Shown here one piece after another: positions 19,891-28,105 of a stretch of DNA of 64,000 nt. The notes beneath the pieces are model-generated. The model saw only the letters and a list, made by a program, of their open reading frames with translations, made no database searches and was not told the origin of the DNA. This DNA is from Micrococcaceae bacterium. Lineage in GTDB: Bacteria; Actinomycetota; Actinomycetes; Actinomycetales; Micrococcaceae. The stretch spans positions 1 to 64,000 of the forward strand of contig JABXHI010000027.1 in the NCBI GenBank assembly GCA_013393415.1, in the 5' to 3' direction. Positions within the stretch are counted from its first letter, which is position 1, and every line of letters starts with the position of its first letter. A program made the position numbers and the translations under genes.

Positions 19891-21126
19891 GTGACCCGCG
19901 CTCACCGCGATATTCGTCAATCATCCAAATTACTCAACGTCCGCTACGATGTTCGCGGTCCGATCCTCGAAGAAGCCCAACGCCTCGAAGCCGCAGGTCA
20001 CCGCATTATGCGGCTAAACATCGGCAACCCAGCGCCCTTCGGGTTTGAAGCGCCGAATGAGATTCTCAAAGACATGATTGCAAACCTGCCAGAAGCCCAG
20101 GGGTACTCGGATTCTAAAGGGATCACCTCGGCACGCAGAGCCGTCTCGCAGTACTACGAAACCGAAGGCATCATGGATATCCGCAGCGATGATGTGTTCA
20201 TCGGCAACGGTGTTTCCGAGATGATATCCATGGTCTTGCAGGCCCTGTTGGATGATGGCGATGAAGTACTGATCCCATCACCGGACTATCCGCTGTGGAC
20301 CGGCGCCACGACACTGTCTGGTGGCAAAGCAGTGCACTACCGTTGCGTCGAAGAAGACGGATGGGTTCCCGATTTGGAGCACCTTGAGTCTCGCATTTCA
20401 GAACGTACCAAAGCGCTGGTCATCATCAACCCGAATAACCCTACCGGTGCCGTCTATTCCAAAGAGACATTGGAGGGGCTCTTCGAGATCGCTCGCGAGC
20501 ATGGCTTGGTGGTCTTGTCTGATGAGATTTATGAAAAAATTCTCTACGAAGACGCCAAACATATTCATGCGGCCTCCATTGCCGATGATGTCCTGGTGAT
20601 GACGTTTTCAGGGTTGTCGAAAGCCTACCGGGTCGCCGGATATCGTGCCGGCTGGGTAGCGGTCTCAGGCGCGAAGCATCGCGCCACAGACTTTCTTGAA
20701 GGCCTGACGTTGCTGGCGAATATGCGGATGTGCTCCAATGTGCCGGCACAACACGTGATCCAAACGGCACTGGGCGGATATCAATCCATCAACGATCTGA
20801 TCTTGCCGGGCGGCCGCCTACTAGAACAGCGCAACCTTGCCGTGAAGATGCTCCGTGAGATCCCGGGTGTTTCCGTGCAGCAGGCCGATGGAGCACTGTA
20901 TTTGTTCCCGCGGTTGGACCCAGAAATGTATCCGATCGACGACGACGAGGCATTTGTCATCGAGCTATTGCGGCAACAACAGATCCTGGTCTCCCACGGT
21001 GGGGCGTTTAACTACCCGGCTACCGACCATTTCCGGTTGGTAACGCTGCCGTCGGTGCGCGAATTATCCACAGGAATCGAACGCATTGCCGACTTTTTGG
21101 AAGACTACCGCTACCGTCACGCCTAA
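19891..21126 (+). CDS. Alanine-type PLP-dependent aminotransferase
   Basis: 411 residues from GTG 19891, with AGGAGG seven bases upstream. A class I/II aminotransferase close to E. coli AlaA (glutamate-pyruvate transaminase). It shows SSKLLNVRYDVRGPILEEA, MRLNIGNPAPFGFEAP and INPNNPTGAVYSKE, and the PLP lysine in FSGLSKAYRVAGYRAGW. The likely reaction is pyruvate plus glutamate to alanine plus 2-oxoglutarate. It is transcribed alone and converges on xseB. Confidence 0.9.
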   Translation: MTRAHRDIRQSSKLLNVRYDVRGPILEEAQRLEAAGHRIMRLNIGNPAPFGFEAPNEILKDMIANLPEAQGYSDSKGITSARRAVSQYYETEGIMDIRSDDVFIGNGVSEMISMVLQALLDDGDEVLIPSPDYPLWTGATTLSGGKAVHYRCVEEDGWVPDLEHLESRISERTKALVIINPNNPTGAVYSKETLEGLFEIAREHGLVVLSDEIYEKILYEDAKHIHAASIADDVLVMTFSGLSKAYRVAGYRAGWVAVSGAKHRATDFLEGLTLLANMRMCSNVPAQHVIQTALGGYQSINDLILPGGRLLEQRNLAVKMLREIPGVSVQQADGALYLFPRLDPEMYPIDDDEAFVIELLRQQQILVSHGGAFNYPATDHFRLVTLPSVRELSTGIERIADFLEDYRYRHA

Positions 21127-21147
21127 ACTCGTCGCACGGAACCGGGT

Positions 21148-21420
21148 TTACGCCTCGGGTTGTGCGCTTTGCTGCGTTTCGGCGCGCACCTCTTCGAGAC
21201 GTTGGCGGGCACCCGTCAGCCACGCCTCACAGCGCCGAGCGAGTGCTTCGCCGCGCTCCCACAGCGCAAGTGATTCTTCGAGACCAGCGCCGCCGGTCTC
21301 CAAGCGTTCAACTGTTTGGATCAGCTCGCTGCGGGCTTGTTCGTAGTTGAGTGTGTCAACGTCGGACACATCAGCCGAGGAGAAGCCCTCGACGGCGGGT
21401 TGTGGTTGCTCTTTAGTCAC
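21148..21420 (-). CDS. xseB: Exodeoxyribonuclease VII small subunit
   Basis: 90 residues with the family core [18 protein letters not shown] and [22 protein letters not shown]. It forms the helical small subunit of exonuclease VII, which degrades single-stranded DNA into oligonucleotides. Its start lies inside the last eight bases of xseA, so the two subunits are translationally coupled. The first 22 residues are a variable acidic leader. Confidence 0.93.
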   Translation of the reverse strand: MTKEQPQPAVEGFSSADVSDVDTLNYEQARSELIQTVERLETGGAGLEESLALWERGEALARRCEAWLTGARQRLEEVRAETQQSAQPEA

Positions 21421-22693
21421 GTGGTTGCTCCTGTGTCGTATCGGTTACCGCGGTGGTGGTTGCACTGAGCCGGCCGGCAGCTACCAGAATATCGAGTTCA
21501 TCGCCGACGCCGACGTCGTTGACGGACCGTAGTATCGTGTTGTGGCGCTGCACTACGGCATAGCCGCGGTTGAGTGTTTGTTGTGGGGAAAGAGATCGTA
21601 CCCGGGCTTTGAGCTGGCCAATCTGATCGCTGCCACGGTCCAGTTGATGCGCAAACGTCGCTCGGACCCTGCTGAGCATTTGGTGAATTTCATCGCTTCG
21701 AGTCGTGATCATGGTGGACGGTTGGGCCATGACCGGACGAGAGCGCAACTGGGCGATCTGTTGGCCCTGTACATCCACGAGACGTTGTACCGCTTGGGCC
21801 ATGCGCACCCGCGAATCCGCAATGGCCCCTAACTCGACGGCGGCATCGGGCACAATGTTCTTCGCCGCATCTGTCGGGGTGGATGCCCGAAAGTCTGCGA
21901 CGTCATCGAGCACCGGTCGATCGGCCTCGTGGCCGATGGCCGATACCAATGGGGTGGTCAGCTCAGCTGCGGTTCGAACCAGACCTTCATCGGAAAATGG
22001 CAGAATGACTTCCTCCAGTGCCCCGCCGCCTCGCGCTACGACAATGACATCGACCGCAGGATTCTCGTCGAGCCTGTGCAGCGCGGCGGCGACTTCTGTA
22101 CCGACCTGCGGGCCCTGCATTGCGGCATGGACGACCTCGAAGGTGGCACCGGGCCAGCGCAGCAACACATTCCGCTGGACGTCGTGCATCGCATCTGAGT
22201 CACGGCCGGTGATGAGTCCGATGCGGTTGGGCAGTACCGGAAGGGGTTTCTTGCGTTCAGGGGCAAAGAGCCCTTCTTCGGCCAGTGCACGTCGCAGGCG
22301 TTCTACACGTGCCAGCAGTTCACCGATACCTACGGGCCGCATATCGTTGACGACCATGGTCAGGCGGCCGGTTTTGGTATAGAAGTTTGGTTTGACCAGG
22401 GCCACGACCCGGCTACCTTCGGTGATGGAGCTGTCCAAGGTTCGTGCAGTGCGCGCCCAGGCCACCACGGGCAGTGACATTTCCACGTCGAGGTCGCGCA
22501 TGGTCATCCAGGCATGTCCACGGCTGATGCGGTGTTCGATAAGTTGGCCTTCTACCCAGGTGGGGGAGACGCGTTCGATGTAGCGTTTCAGGTTGTCTGA
22601 TAATCGCGCGAGCGGCCACGGGTTCTCCGCCGAGGTGTCGGCGGCCTGCTGTGGCTGCGCAGGACTGCTGTGCGCTGGAGTGTGTTCAGTCAT
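21413..22693 (-). CDS. xseA: Exodeoxyribonuclease VII large subunit
   Basis: 426 residues from ATG 22693, with GGTGGAAG upstream (an in-frame GTG lies at 22702). The N-terminal OB-fold covers about residues 30-130 ([20 protein letters not shown]). The catalytic core has [45 protein letters not shown] and [11 protein letters not shown]. The C-terminus ends in the usual LNRGYAVVQ segment. Catalytic subunit of exonuclease VII; operon with xseB. Confidence 0.94.
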   Translation of the reverse strand: MTEHTPAHSSPAQPQQAADTSAENPWPLARLSDNLKRYIERVSPTWVEGQLIEHRISRGHAWMTMRDLDVEMSLPVVAWARTARTLDSSITEGSRVVALVKPNFYTKTGRLTMVVNDMRPVGIGELLARVERLRRALAEEGLFAPERKKPLPVLPNRIGLITGRDSDAMHDVQRNVLLRWPGATFEVVHAAMQGPQVGTEVAAALHRLDENPAVDVIVVARGGGALEEVILPFSDEGLVRTAAELTTPLVSAIGHEADRPVLDDVADFRASTPTDAAKNIVPDAAVELGAIADSRVRMAQAVQRLVDVQGQQIAQLRSRPVMAQPSTMITTRSDEIHQMLSRVRATFAHQLDRGSDQIGQLKARVRSLSPQQTLNRGYAVVQRHNTILRSVNDVGVGDELDILVAAGRLSATTTAVTDTTQEQPRD

Positions 22694-22771
22694 CACTTCC
22701 ACCTAAACTAGTTCTTGAACACCATGATGATTTCACAAATTGACATAATTTGGAGAAAGTAGGTTTCACGG

Positions 22772-23710
22772 ATGCGTAACTTCTTGGCGGTCATACTCGC
22801 CATTATTGCCGGGGTGACCGCCTCTGTTGGGTTGGTTGCGTGGCAACTCAACAGCGTGATCCACGAGCCAGAGCCCGTCCAAGACATCTTGGGATCGGGT
22901 GAAGCTGCAGAGGAGTTAAAGGCCTCCGTTCCCGATGCCCTAGGCAGTATGGCTGCTGACTCTACCGGTGTCGGGCTCATTGATGATGCAGTCGGTGAGG
23001 CCGTGTCTGCCGCAGCTGGTGAGATCACAGCGCATGAGGATTTCGACCAGGCGTGGTCTGAGAGCCTAGAACTGACGCGTACGGGGTGGGTGGAAGACAT
23101 TGCGTCGTTGCGTGACCGGATGGAAGCTGGTGAACCCATCGCAGACAACGCGACGGACGCACAGTTGCAGCTCCAGTTAGATCCGGTAGCCCAGGTTTCT
23201 GTGTCGATGCTTGAGGACACGATCCGTGAGGCGACCGCCGATCTCCCCGGAGCCTCAGAGAATTCCGTTTCGTTGAACACTGACCCTGATCTGACGGTGA
23301 ACACTTCTGTTCCTCCGGTGACGATGCTGACTGCTGAACAGGTGGTGTTGGCTGAGGAGCTGATAACCCTGTGGCCGATCCTGCTGGTCATTGCCGGCAT
23401 TGTGTTCCTCATGGCGTTGTTGGTGGCCTCCAGTGGGAGCCGTTGGATTTCTTGGTTGGTGACGGGGCTGGTCATAGCCGTCGTTGGTGTGTTTTCCAAG
23501 TTCGGCTTCTCCGCGATGCAGAATTCTATTCTTGAAGATGATGGGGACGCCGCCTACCTATCATTGCTACGGCCCTTTTTGCGGGCGGTGCAGGACTGGG
23601 CGGATCCGCAGATCCTGATTCTCATTGCAATCGGTGTAGGTATCGCACTGTTGGGAATTCTGGGCGGGTTTATCTCCTCAAATCAACGCAGTCGTCGTCA
23701 GCTCCGGTAG
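22772..23710 (+). CDS. Conserved membrane protein of unknown function
   Basis: 312 residues. An N-terminal membrane segment (about 5-27) is followed by a largely acidic extracytoplasmic domain of roughly 175 residues, then three closely spaced membrane helices (about 207-226, 229-250, 275-300) and a short basic end. This layout is common in actinobacterial conserved proteins near xseA, but I cannot name a family. It converges with the SnoaL/NTF2-like gene with a 13-base overlap at the 3' ends. Confidence 0.6.
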   Translation: MRNFLAVILAIIAGVTASVGLVAWQLNSVIHEPEPVQDILGSGEAAEELKASVPDALGSMAADSTGVGLIDDAVGEAVSAAAGEITAHEDFDQAWSESLELTRTGWVEDIASLRDRMEAGEPIADNATDAQLQLQLDPVAQVSVSMLEDTIREATADLPGASENSVSLNTDPDLTVNTSVPPVTMLTAEQVVLAEELITLWPILLVIAGIVFLMALLVASSGSRWISWLVTGLVIAVVGVFSKFGFSAMQNSILEDDGDAAYLSLLRPFLRAVQDWADPQILILIAIGVGIALLGILGGFISSNQRSRRQLR

Positions 23711-24162
23711 CGTACCGCCTGTTGTCCCTGGGGTGAGTTCACGTGCGTTTCCGGCGCGCCAGGGACGACATCGGTGTTGTGTGCTGAAACGGCTTTCCAA
23801 TAGTCCCCGAGCTCATCGGTGCACCGGGTGACCACAAAGCTGAAGACTGTTCGACGGTCCTTAGCCATATGTCCGTCGGGTGTGCGCTGTCCAGTCACGG
23901 TGACCCGAGCGTGTACCAGTGCGTGGTCGTCACCTAAAAAGCGGATTTCGGTTCGTCCAATAGTCATGTGCGAGTGTCCGAAAATGTGCTCAAACCCGTA
24001 GCGGTGCGCCGTGCGGATTTGCTCCTGGCTGGACCACCAGAGGCCGGTGACGTTCACAAAATGTGCATCGTCAAGGAACAAGGCTGCCAAGGCATCCGCA
24101 TCGTGTGTATTCCAGGCACGCTGAAAACCGGTGAGGATGGATTTTGGCGACTGACGGTTCAT
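23698..24162 (-). CDS. SgcJ/EcaC family NTF2-like protein
   Basis: 154 residues from ATG 24162, which has GGAGTAG upstream. The segment AWNTHDADALAALFLDDAHFVNVTGLWW is the start of the NTF2-like (SnoaL/DUF4440) cone fold named SgcJ/EcaC. Members range from non-catalytic binding proteins to small isomerases or hydrolases, so no reaction is claimed. The gene begins four bases after the rmuC stop and is probably co-transcribed with it. Confidence 0.75.
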   Translation of the reverse strand: MNRQSPKSILTGFQRAWNTHDADALAALFLDDAHFVNVTGLWWSSQEQIRTAHRYGFEHIFGHSHMTIGRTEIRFLGDDHALVHARVTVTGQRTPDGHMAKDRRTVFSFVVTRCTDELGDYWKAVSAHNTDVVPGAPETHVNSPQGQQAVRYRS

Positions 24163-24166
24163 CGCA

Positions 24167-25381
24167 CTACTCCGAATCCCTGGCGTGGGCTGCATCGATA
24201 TTGGCTTGAAGTTCTGGCGCAGTCACATCACGGGCTGTGTGTCGGAGCGGTTCTGGTACATCGATGGTGTCTAGCGACGCGTCGAGTTCTTCGAGGCGCC
24301 GGGCCGACGGCAGCACCCGGCCTTCCAGCGTGGCCATCATGGAATTGAACCGCGAGACGGTCGTGTTTAGGGATTTGCCGAGCGAATCTAACCGGCGTCC
24401 CATCAGGCCCAGCCGTTCGTAGAGTTCCCTGGCGGATGAGAAGACGGTCCGTGCATTATCGACGAGGTTTTCTTGTTGCCAGGCATATGCCACGGATTTT
24501 AGTGTCGCCAGCAGCGAGACCGGCGAAACCAGCGCGACTCCCTGACCGAAGGAATAATCCAATAACTGTGGATCAATGTCCAGGGCCGCTGCCAGATGCG
24601 ATTCTGCTGGTAGGAACAGCAATACTAGATCCGGGGTGTTCTCCAGTGCCGCCCAGTACTTCTTGGTACTCAGCGCTGTGATGTGTGAGCGCAGGGCGCG
24701 GGCGTGCGCCACTTCATGCTCGCTGCGGCGACGTTGTTCCTCTTCGGAGCCATCGGCTGGTATTTCTTCGGCCTGCAAGATGGCCGACATTGGCGCCTTC
24801 GCATCGACGACCAACGACTTTTGACCGGGGAGATGAACCAGCATATCGGGGCGGAACTGTTTACCATCTCGGGCTGCCGTATCGACAGAAAAACTGACTT
24901 GCTCGTCAAAATCGGTATGTGGCAACATGCCAGCCGCCTCGACGATGCGCCGCAACTGGACCTCACCCCAGTGGCCACGAGCAGATGAGGATCGCAGACT
25001 CGACACCAGCTTTTGCGTATTTTCTAACAGCGCGGAATCCGTGGCATGCGCACTGCGCAGCTGCTGAGACAGTTGGCCATATTGTTGCCCACGATCGCGT
25101 TCCAATTGGGCAACCTGACCGCCCAGCTGTTCCAACTGCTGAGACAGTGGACCAAGCATCTGTAAAATTTGATGCTGCGACTGAAATTGCTGACGATCCT
25201 CATCGCGCTGACGGTCCAACAGTTCCGCACGAGTTTGGGCAGTGGCTAATTGTTCCCGCAGCGCGGCGTCGTCGGAGGGTGGTGTCCGGCCTGAGGCAAT
25301 GCGACTCCCAACAAAAACACCGGCGCCGAAGCACACCACGGCAATCAAAATAGACAACACAATTGCAGTTGAAATCTCCAT
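24167..25381 (-). CDS. rmuC: DNA recombination protein RmuC
   Basis: 404 residues from ATG 25381 (MEISTAIVLSILIAVVCFGAG). An N-terminal membrane anchor is followed by a long coiled coil (about 40-150) and the RmuC nuclease-like domain with RGHWGEVQLRRIVEAAGM, FRPDMLVHLPGQKSLVVDAKAP and FLPAESHLAAAL. RmuC limits rearrangements at inverted repeats and has recently been linked to DNA processing in defence, but here it looks like the chromosomal housekeeping copy. Confidence 0.92.
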   Translation of the reverse strand: MEISTAIVLSILIAVVCFGAGVFVGSRIASGRTPPSDDAALREQLATAQTRAELLDRQRDEDRQQFQSQHQILQMLGPLSQQLEQLGGQVAQLERDRGQQYGQLSQQLRSAHATDSALLENTQKLVSSLRSSSARGHWGEVQLRRIVEAAGMLPHTDFDEQVSFSVDTAARDGKQFRPDMLVHLPGQKSLVVDAKAPMSAILQAEEIPADGSEEEQRRRSEHEVAHARALRSHITALSTKKYWAALENTPDLVLLFLPAESHLAAALDIDPQLLDYSFGQGVALVSPVSLLATLKSVAYAWQQENLVDNARTVFSSARELYERLGLMGRRLDSLGKSLNTTVSRFNSMMATLEGRVLPSARRLEELDASLDTIDVPEPLRHTARDVTAPELQANIDAAHARDSE

Positions 25382-25453
25382 ACCTCTCACCCTGGCACAC
25401 CGCACGGACAGGATAAGGTGGCTCGCTGCAATGTCATTGGGAAAATGAAGTAT

Positions 25454-25472
25454 CCGATACTTGGAGTATCGG
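25454..25472. promoter_or_regulatory. Inverted repeat, likely operator before the SDR gene
   Basis: A perfect 7-base inverted repeat, CCGATAC-TTGGA-GTATCGG, lies 57 bases before the dehydrogenase start. The left part is itself a palindrome (GTATC-C-GATAC). TATAGT just downstream (25475-25480) could be a -10 element. The symmetry fits a dimeric repressor such as a TetR or MarR protein, but no regulator gene is adjacent. Confidence 0.45.
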
Positions 25473-25528
25473 TATATAGTGGGAGAATGTAAGGTAGCTT
25501 ACAAGTCACTACTGAATGGAGCAGCGTC

Positions 25529-26353
25529 GTGTCCACATCCACATTGCAAGGCAAAACTGTATTGATTTCTGGAGGCAGTCGCGGCATTGGTCTGTCGATC
25601 GCCAAGCGACTTGCCGAAGATGGTGCCAACGTCGCGCTGCTGGCCAAGACAGCAGAGCCGCATCCTAAACTTCCGGGCACCGTCTATAGCGCCGCCGATG
25701 AAATTCGTGCTGCCGGAGGCCGCGCGCTGCCGATAGTCGGTGATGTTCGCGAAGAAGCCGATGTGCAGGCGGCCGTCGATGCTGCCGTAGAAGAATTCGG
25801 GAGCATTGACATCGTCATCAACAACGCCTCGGCCATTAACCTCGAACCCGCCGAGACGATCGAGATGAAACGCTACGACCTGATGCACGACATCAACGTG
25901 CGGGGCACATTTTTACTGACTCGCACCGCGCTGCCGCATCTGAAAAAAGCTGCCGATCCGCGGATTTTGAGTTTGTCACCACCTTTGAACATGAGTCAGA
26001 AATGGTTGGGCGCCGCACCTGCCTACATGATGGCAAAATACAGCATGAGTCTGGCAACACTAGGTATTGGGGCCCAGCACGACATCCCGGCGACATGCCT
26101 CTGGCCCAAAACCACCATCCAGACTGCTGCCGTGCAATACGCCCTGGGTGGATCAGAAATGTATGATCGTTCGCGAACACCCGAAGTCTATTCAGACTCT
26201 GCTCATGCGGTGTTGACTGCTGAACGTGGCAAATACGCTGGTCAGACGATGCTGTGTGAGGATGTCCTCGAAGACACGGGTGTTACAGATTTCGGACAGT
26301 ATTCGCCCGGCATAGATCCCACCGAGTTAGAAAAAGACATCTTCGTCGACTAA
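25529..26353 (+). CDS. Short-chain dehydrogenase/reductase (HSDL2-like)
   Basis: 274 residues from GTG 25529. The cofactor-binding motif SGGSRGIG is at about residues 15-22, the NNAS motif is present, and the catalytic residues appear as RILSLSPP (Ser) and YMMAK (Tyr-xxx-Lys). The segment LAKTAEPHPKLPGTVYSAADEI and the late IPATCLWPKTTIQTAAV are typical of the hydroxysteroid-dehydrogenase-like 2 / SDR subgroup. The substrate is unknown. A palindrome lies upstream and a strong hairpin terminator downstream, so it is a single-gene unit. Confidence 0.88.
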   Translation: MSTSTLQGKTVLISGGSRGIGLSIAKRLAEDGANVALLAKTAEPHPKLPGTVYSAADEIRAAGGRALPIVGDVREEADVQAAVDAAVEEFGSIDIVINNASAINLEPAETIEMKRYDLMHDINVRGTFLLTRTALPHLKKAADPRILSLSPPLNMSQKWLGAAPAYMMAKYSMSLATLGIGAQHDIPATCLWPKTTIQTAAVQYALGGSEMYDRSRTPEVYSDSAHAVLTAERGKYAGQTMLCEDVLEDTGVTDFGQYSPGIDPTELEKDIFVD

Positions 26354-26369
26354 TACACCACTAGGCTGA

Positions 26370-26394
26370 GTATCCGGGACACGGTCCCGGATAC
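26370..26394 (+). terminator. Strong hairpin terminator after the SDR gene
   Basis: Perfect 11-base stem with a three-base loop: GTATCCGGGAC-ACG-GTCCCGGATAC, starting 17 bases after the stop codon. The tail CGTCGTTT is only weakly T-rich. The very stable stem and its position make a terminator the best reading. Confidence 0.75.
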
Positions 26395-26433
26395 CGTCGT
26401 TTAAGTCGCGTTGAATGGTGGAGGAGGGGAGTC

Positions 26434-26766
26434 ATGATGCAGCAGCTGACCTTGGAGACCCTCGGCCCCACGGTGGAGAATAATGCCACGGTCATCGTGG
26501 ATTTCTGGGCTCCCTGGTGTACCACCTGTGCACGATTCACCCGCATCTTCACCGACGTCTCACACCAATTCGAGGACGTCGTATTCGCCACCGTCAACAC
26601 GGATGAACAACAAGAGCTCGCTGCCATCATGGGTGTGCGTTCACTGCCTACTCTCGTGGCGTTTCGCAACGGCAAACACGTATTTGCAAAATCAGGCGTG
26701 ATGAGCCGTCGGCAATTCGCCGAAATCGTCGAACAGATACGCACGCTGGGCAACAACCCCATGTAG
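26434..26766 (+). CDS. Thioredoxin family protein with CTTC active site
   Basis: 110 residues, thioredoxin length, with a GGAGGAGGGG ribosome site before ATG 26434. The fold is clear: VIVDFWAPWCTTCARFTRIF at residues 20-39 and the cis-Pro loop MGVRSLPTLVAFRNG. The redox motif is C29-T-T-C32 instead of the usual CGPC, which should shift its redox potential. It is probably a specialised cytoplasmic disulfide reductase, not the main TrxA. No reductase gene is adjacent. Confidence 0.88.
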   Translation: MMQQLTLETLGPTVENNATVIVDFWAPWCTTCARFTRIFTDVSHQFEDVVFATVNTDEQQELAAIMGVRSLPTLVAFRNGKHVFAKSGVMSRRQFAEIVEQIRTLGNNPM

Positions 26767-26878
26767 CCACGAACCTCGTTGAGTTATCCACAGTCACTCC
26801 AACACGCCTGATGCGCCGTGGTCTTTCCTGCCAAGCTCTTGTTATCCACATCAAATCACGATGAAGCAGGAGTTCGAC

Positions 26879-27424
26879 ATGACCATGGAAAAACCAGTAG
26901 AGCTTGTACCTCGAGCATTCACCCGTCGGGAGAAAACCAGCATCCGTCAGGACGTCAAACGATTCGAAAAAATTGGTAGAGACCACGGGTGCGTCAGCAT
27001 GGAAGACTTTGCCCACTTTGTCAGCGATCGAGTGAAATCCAACAGTGCAGGCGGTCTGACCTCCTCATCGAAGGAACTCATCCGCGGTCTTGCCGTGTAT
27101 TTTGGGGAGCAGCTGCTGTATAACACCACACTGGCGCGTCTCGCAGTCGACTTTGTTGATGATGATTCGACATTACGAAGGGCAATCGCTTGGCACGAAG
27201 AAAACCCTGGTGGGGTGTTGGTCGATAGATTTGCTGGCCAAAGCGTATTCGCCCCATCCATCATTTTGGAACGGCTGGACGAAAGCCACCGCTGGCCGGT
27301 ATCACTCGATGAGATTCTGGATCAAATTATCGACTGGAATCACGGATATCTGTTCAGGGAAGAAGTCGAAACGCTCTTTATCACCGGTGAAGACATCGAA
27401 CCGGACGCATCCATGGCCGCCTAA
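26879..27424 (+). CDS. Hypothetical protein, paralogue of the next gene
   Basis: 181 residues from ATG 26879, which has AGGAG six bases upstream; ATG 26861 is in frame but poorly placed. Soluble, no signal peptide. The segment SSKELIRGLAVYFGEQLLYNTTLARLAV shares its pattern (ELIRxLxxxFGExxx) with the following gene, so the two are probably diverged duplicates. I do not recognise the family. Small acidic paired proteins of this kind can be immunity or regulatory proteins, but nothing here proves that. Confidence 0.55.
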   Translation: MTMEKPVELVPRAFTRREKTSIRQDVKRFEKIGRDHGCVSMEDFAHFVSDRVKSNSAGGLTSSSKELIRGLAVYFGEQLLYNTTLARLAVDFVDDDSTLRRAIAWHEENPGGVLVDRFAGQSVFAPSIILERLDESHRWPVSLDEILDQIIDWNHGYLFREEVETLFITGEDIEPDASMAA

Positions 27425-27469
27425 GTCGGTCTATCTCGCGTCGTATCATCACGATTTTTAGGAGCCACC

Positions 27470-27958
27470 GTGAACGCCAACGTGACAGCCGGATACACCC
27501 GCCCACTGGCCTGTGCCGAACTGCCCGACCGGTATGAAGCCAACCAGCGCATCGCCAATTTTGTCAATGTCGATGATCTGAAAGCACTCGACGATCTGTG
27601 CCTGACCGGCAGGGAACTCGTACGACATCAACACATCGGTTCGCCAACCACGCTGTGCCAAGAACTCATTCGAGACCTCACCATTTGCTTCGGTGAAATC
27701 ATCATGCGCTATGTCAGATCAGACTGGGCGATGGGCATCGAATCGTTGGGCGAAAACGAATACACAGCACCAACTTGGATGTTAATGCTGTATGCAGATG
27801 GGGACTACCGTTCGCTGCATCTTGAAGACTACGTCACCCGACGCTTCTTCGAACAAACCGAAACGAGCTTTGCCATGTTGCTTGACGAAGTTGTTAAGCT
27901 CGCCAAGAACGTGCCGGGCTTATATATCGGAGGGTATCAAAAGCCCACCGAAGAGTAA
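27470..27958 (+). CDS. Hypothetical protein, paralogue of the previous gene
   Basis: 162 residues from GTG 27470, with TAGGAG upstream. Soluble and acidic. The stretch CQELIRDLTICFGEIIMRYVRSDWAMGI parallels the previous gene, and both end in an acidic helix after an LDE motif (LLDEVVKLAKNV here, SLDEILDQIIDW there). The 45-base gap suggests one transcript. Function is unknown. Confidence 0.55.
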   Translation: MNANVTAGYTRPLACAELPDRYEANQRIANFVNVDDLKALDDLCLTGRELVRHQHIGSPTTLCQELIRDLTICFGEIIMRYVRSDWAMGIESLGENEYTAPTWMLMLYADGDYRSLHLEDYVTRRFFEQTETSFAMLLDEVVKLAKNVPGLYIGGYQKPTEE

Positions 27959-28105
27959 CGCGCCAAGTTGTCGCGTACATTGGGCCCAGAACATAGCAGG
28001 ACATTTGTGCCACACTGGAGTTCGATGCGACGGCTCTACATGACGCCCCTGGCCCGTGAGCCGGTACGCTAGCTGCGGCCAGGACGAATTTGGAGGTGTA
28101 CCACG

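Noticed and set aside
21705-22382. 225-codon plus-strand frame inside xseA
   Set aside because: Low-complexity Ser/Thr/Arg composition, antisense to a certain gene.
22708-23499. 263-codon minus-strand frame opposite the 312-residue membrane protein
   Set aside because: Ser/Ala/Thr-rich shadow; the plus-strand frame has a proper signal/TM layout and better start.
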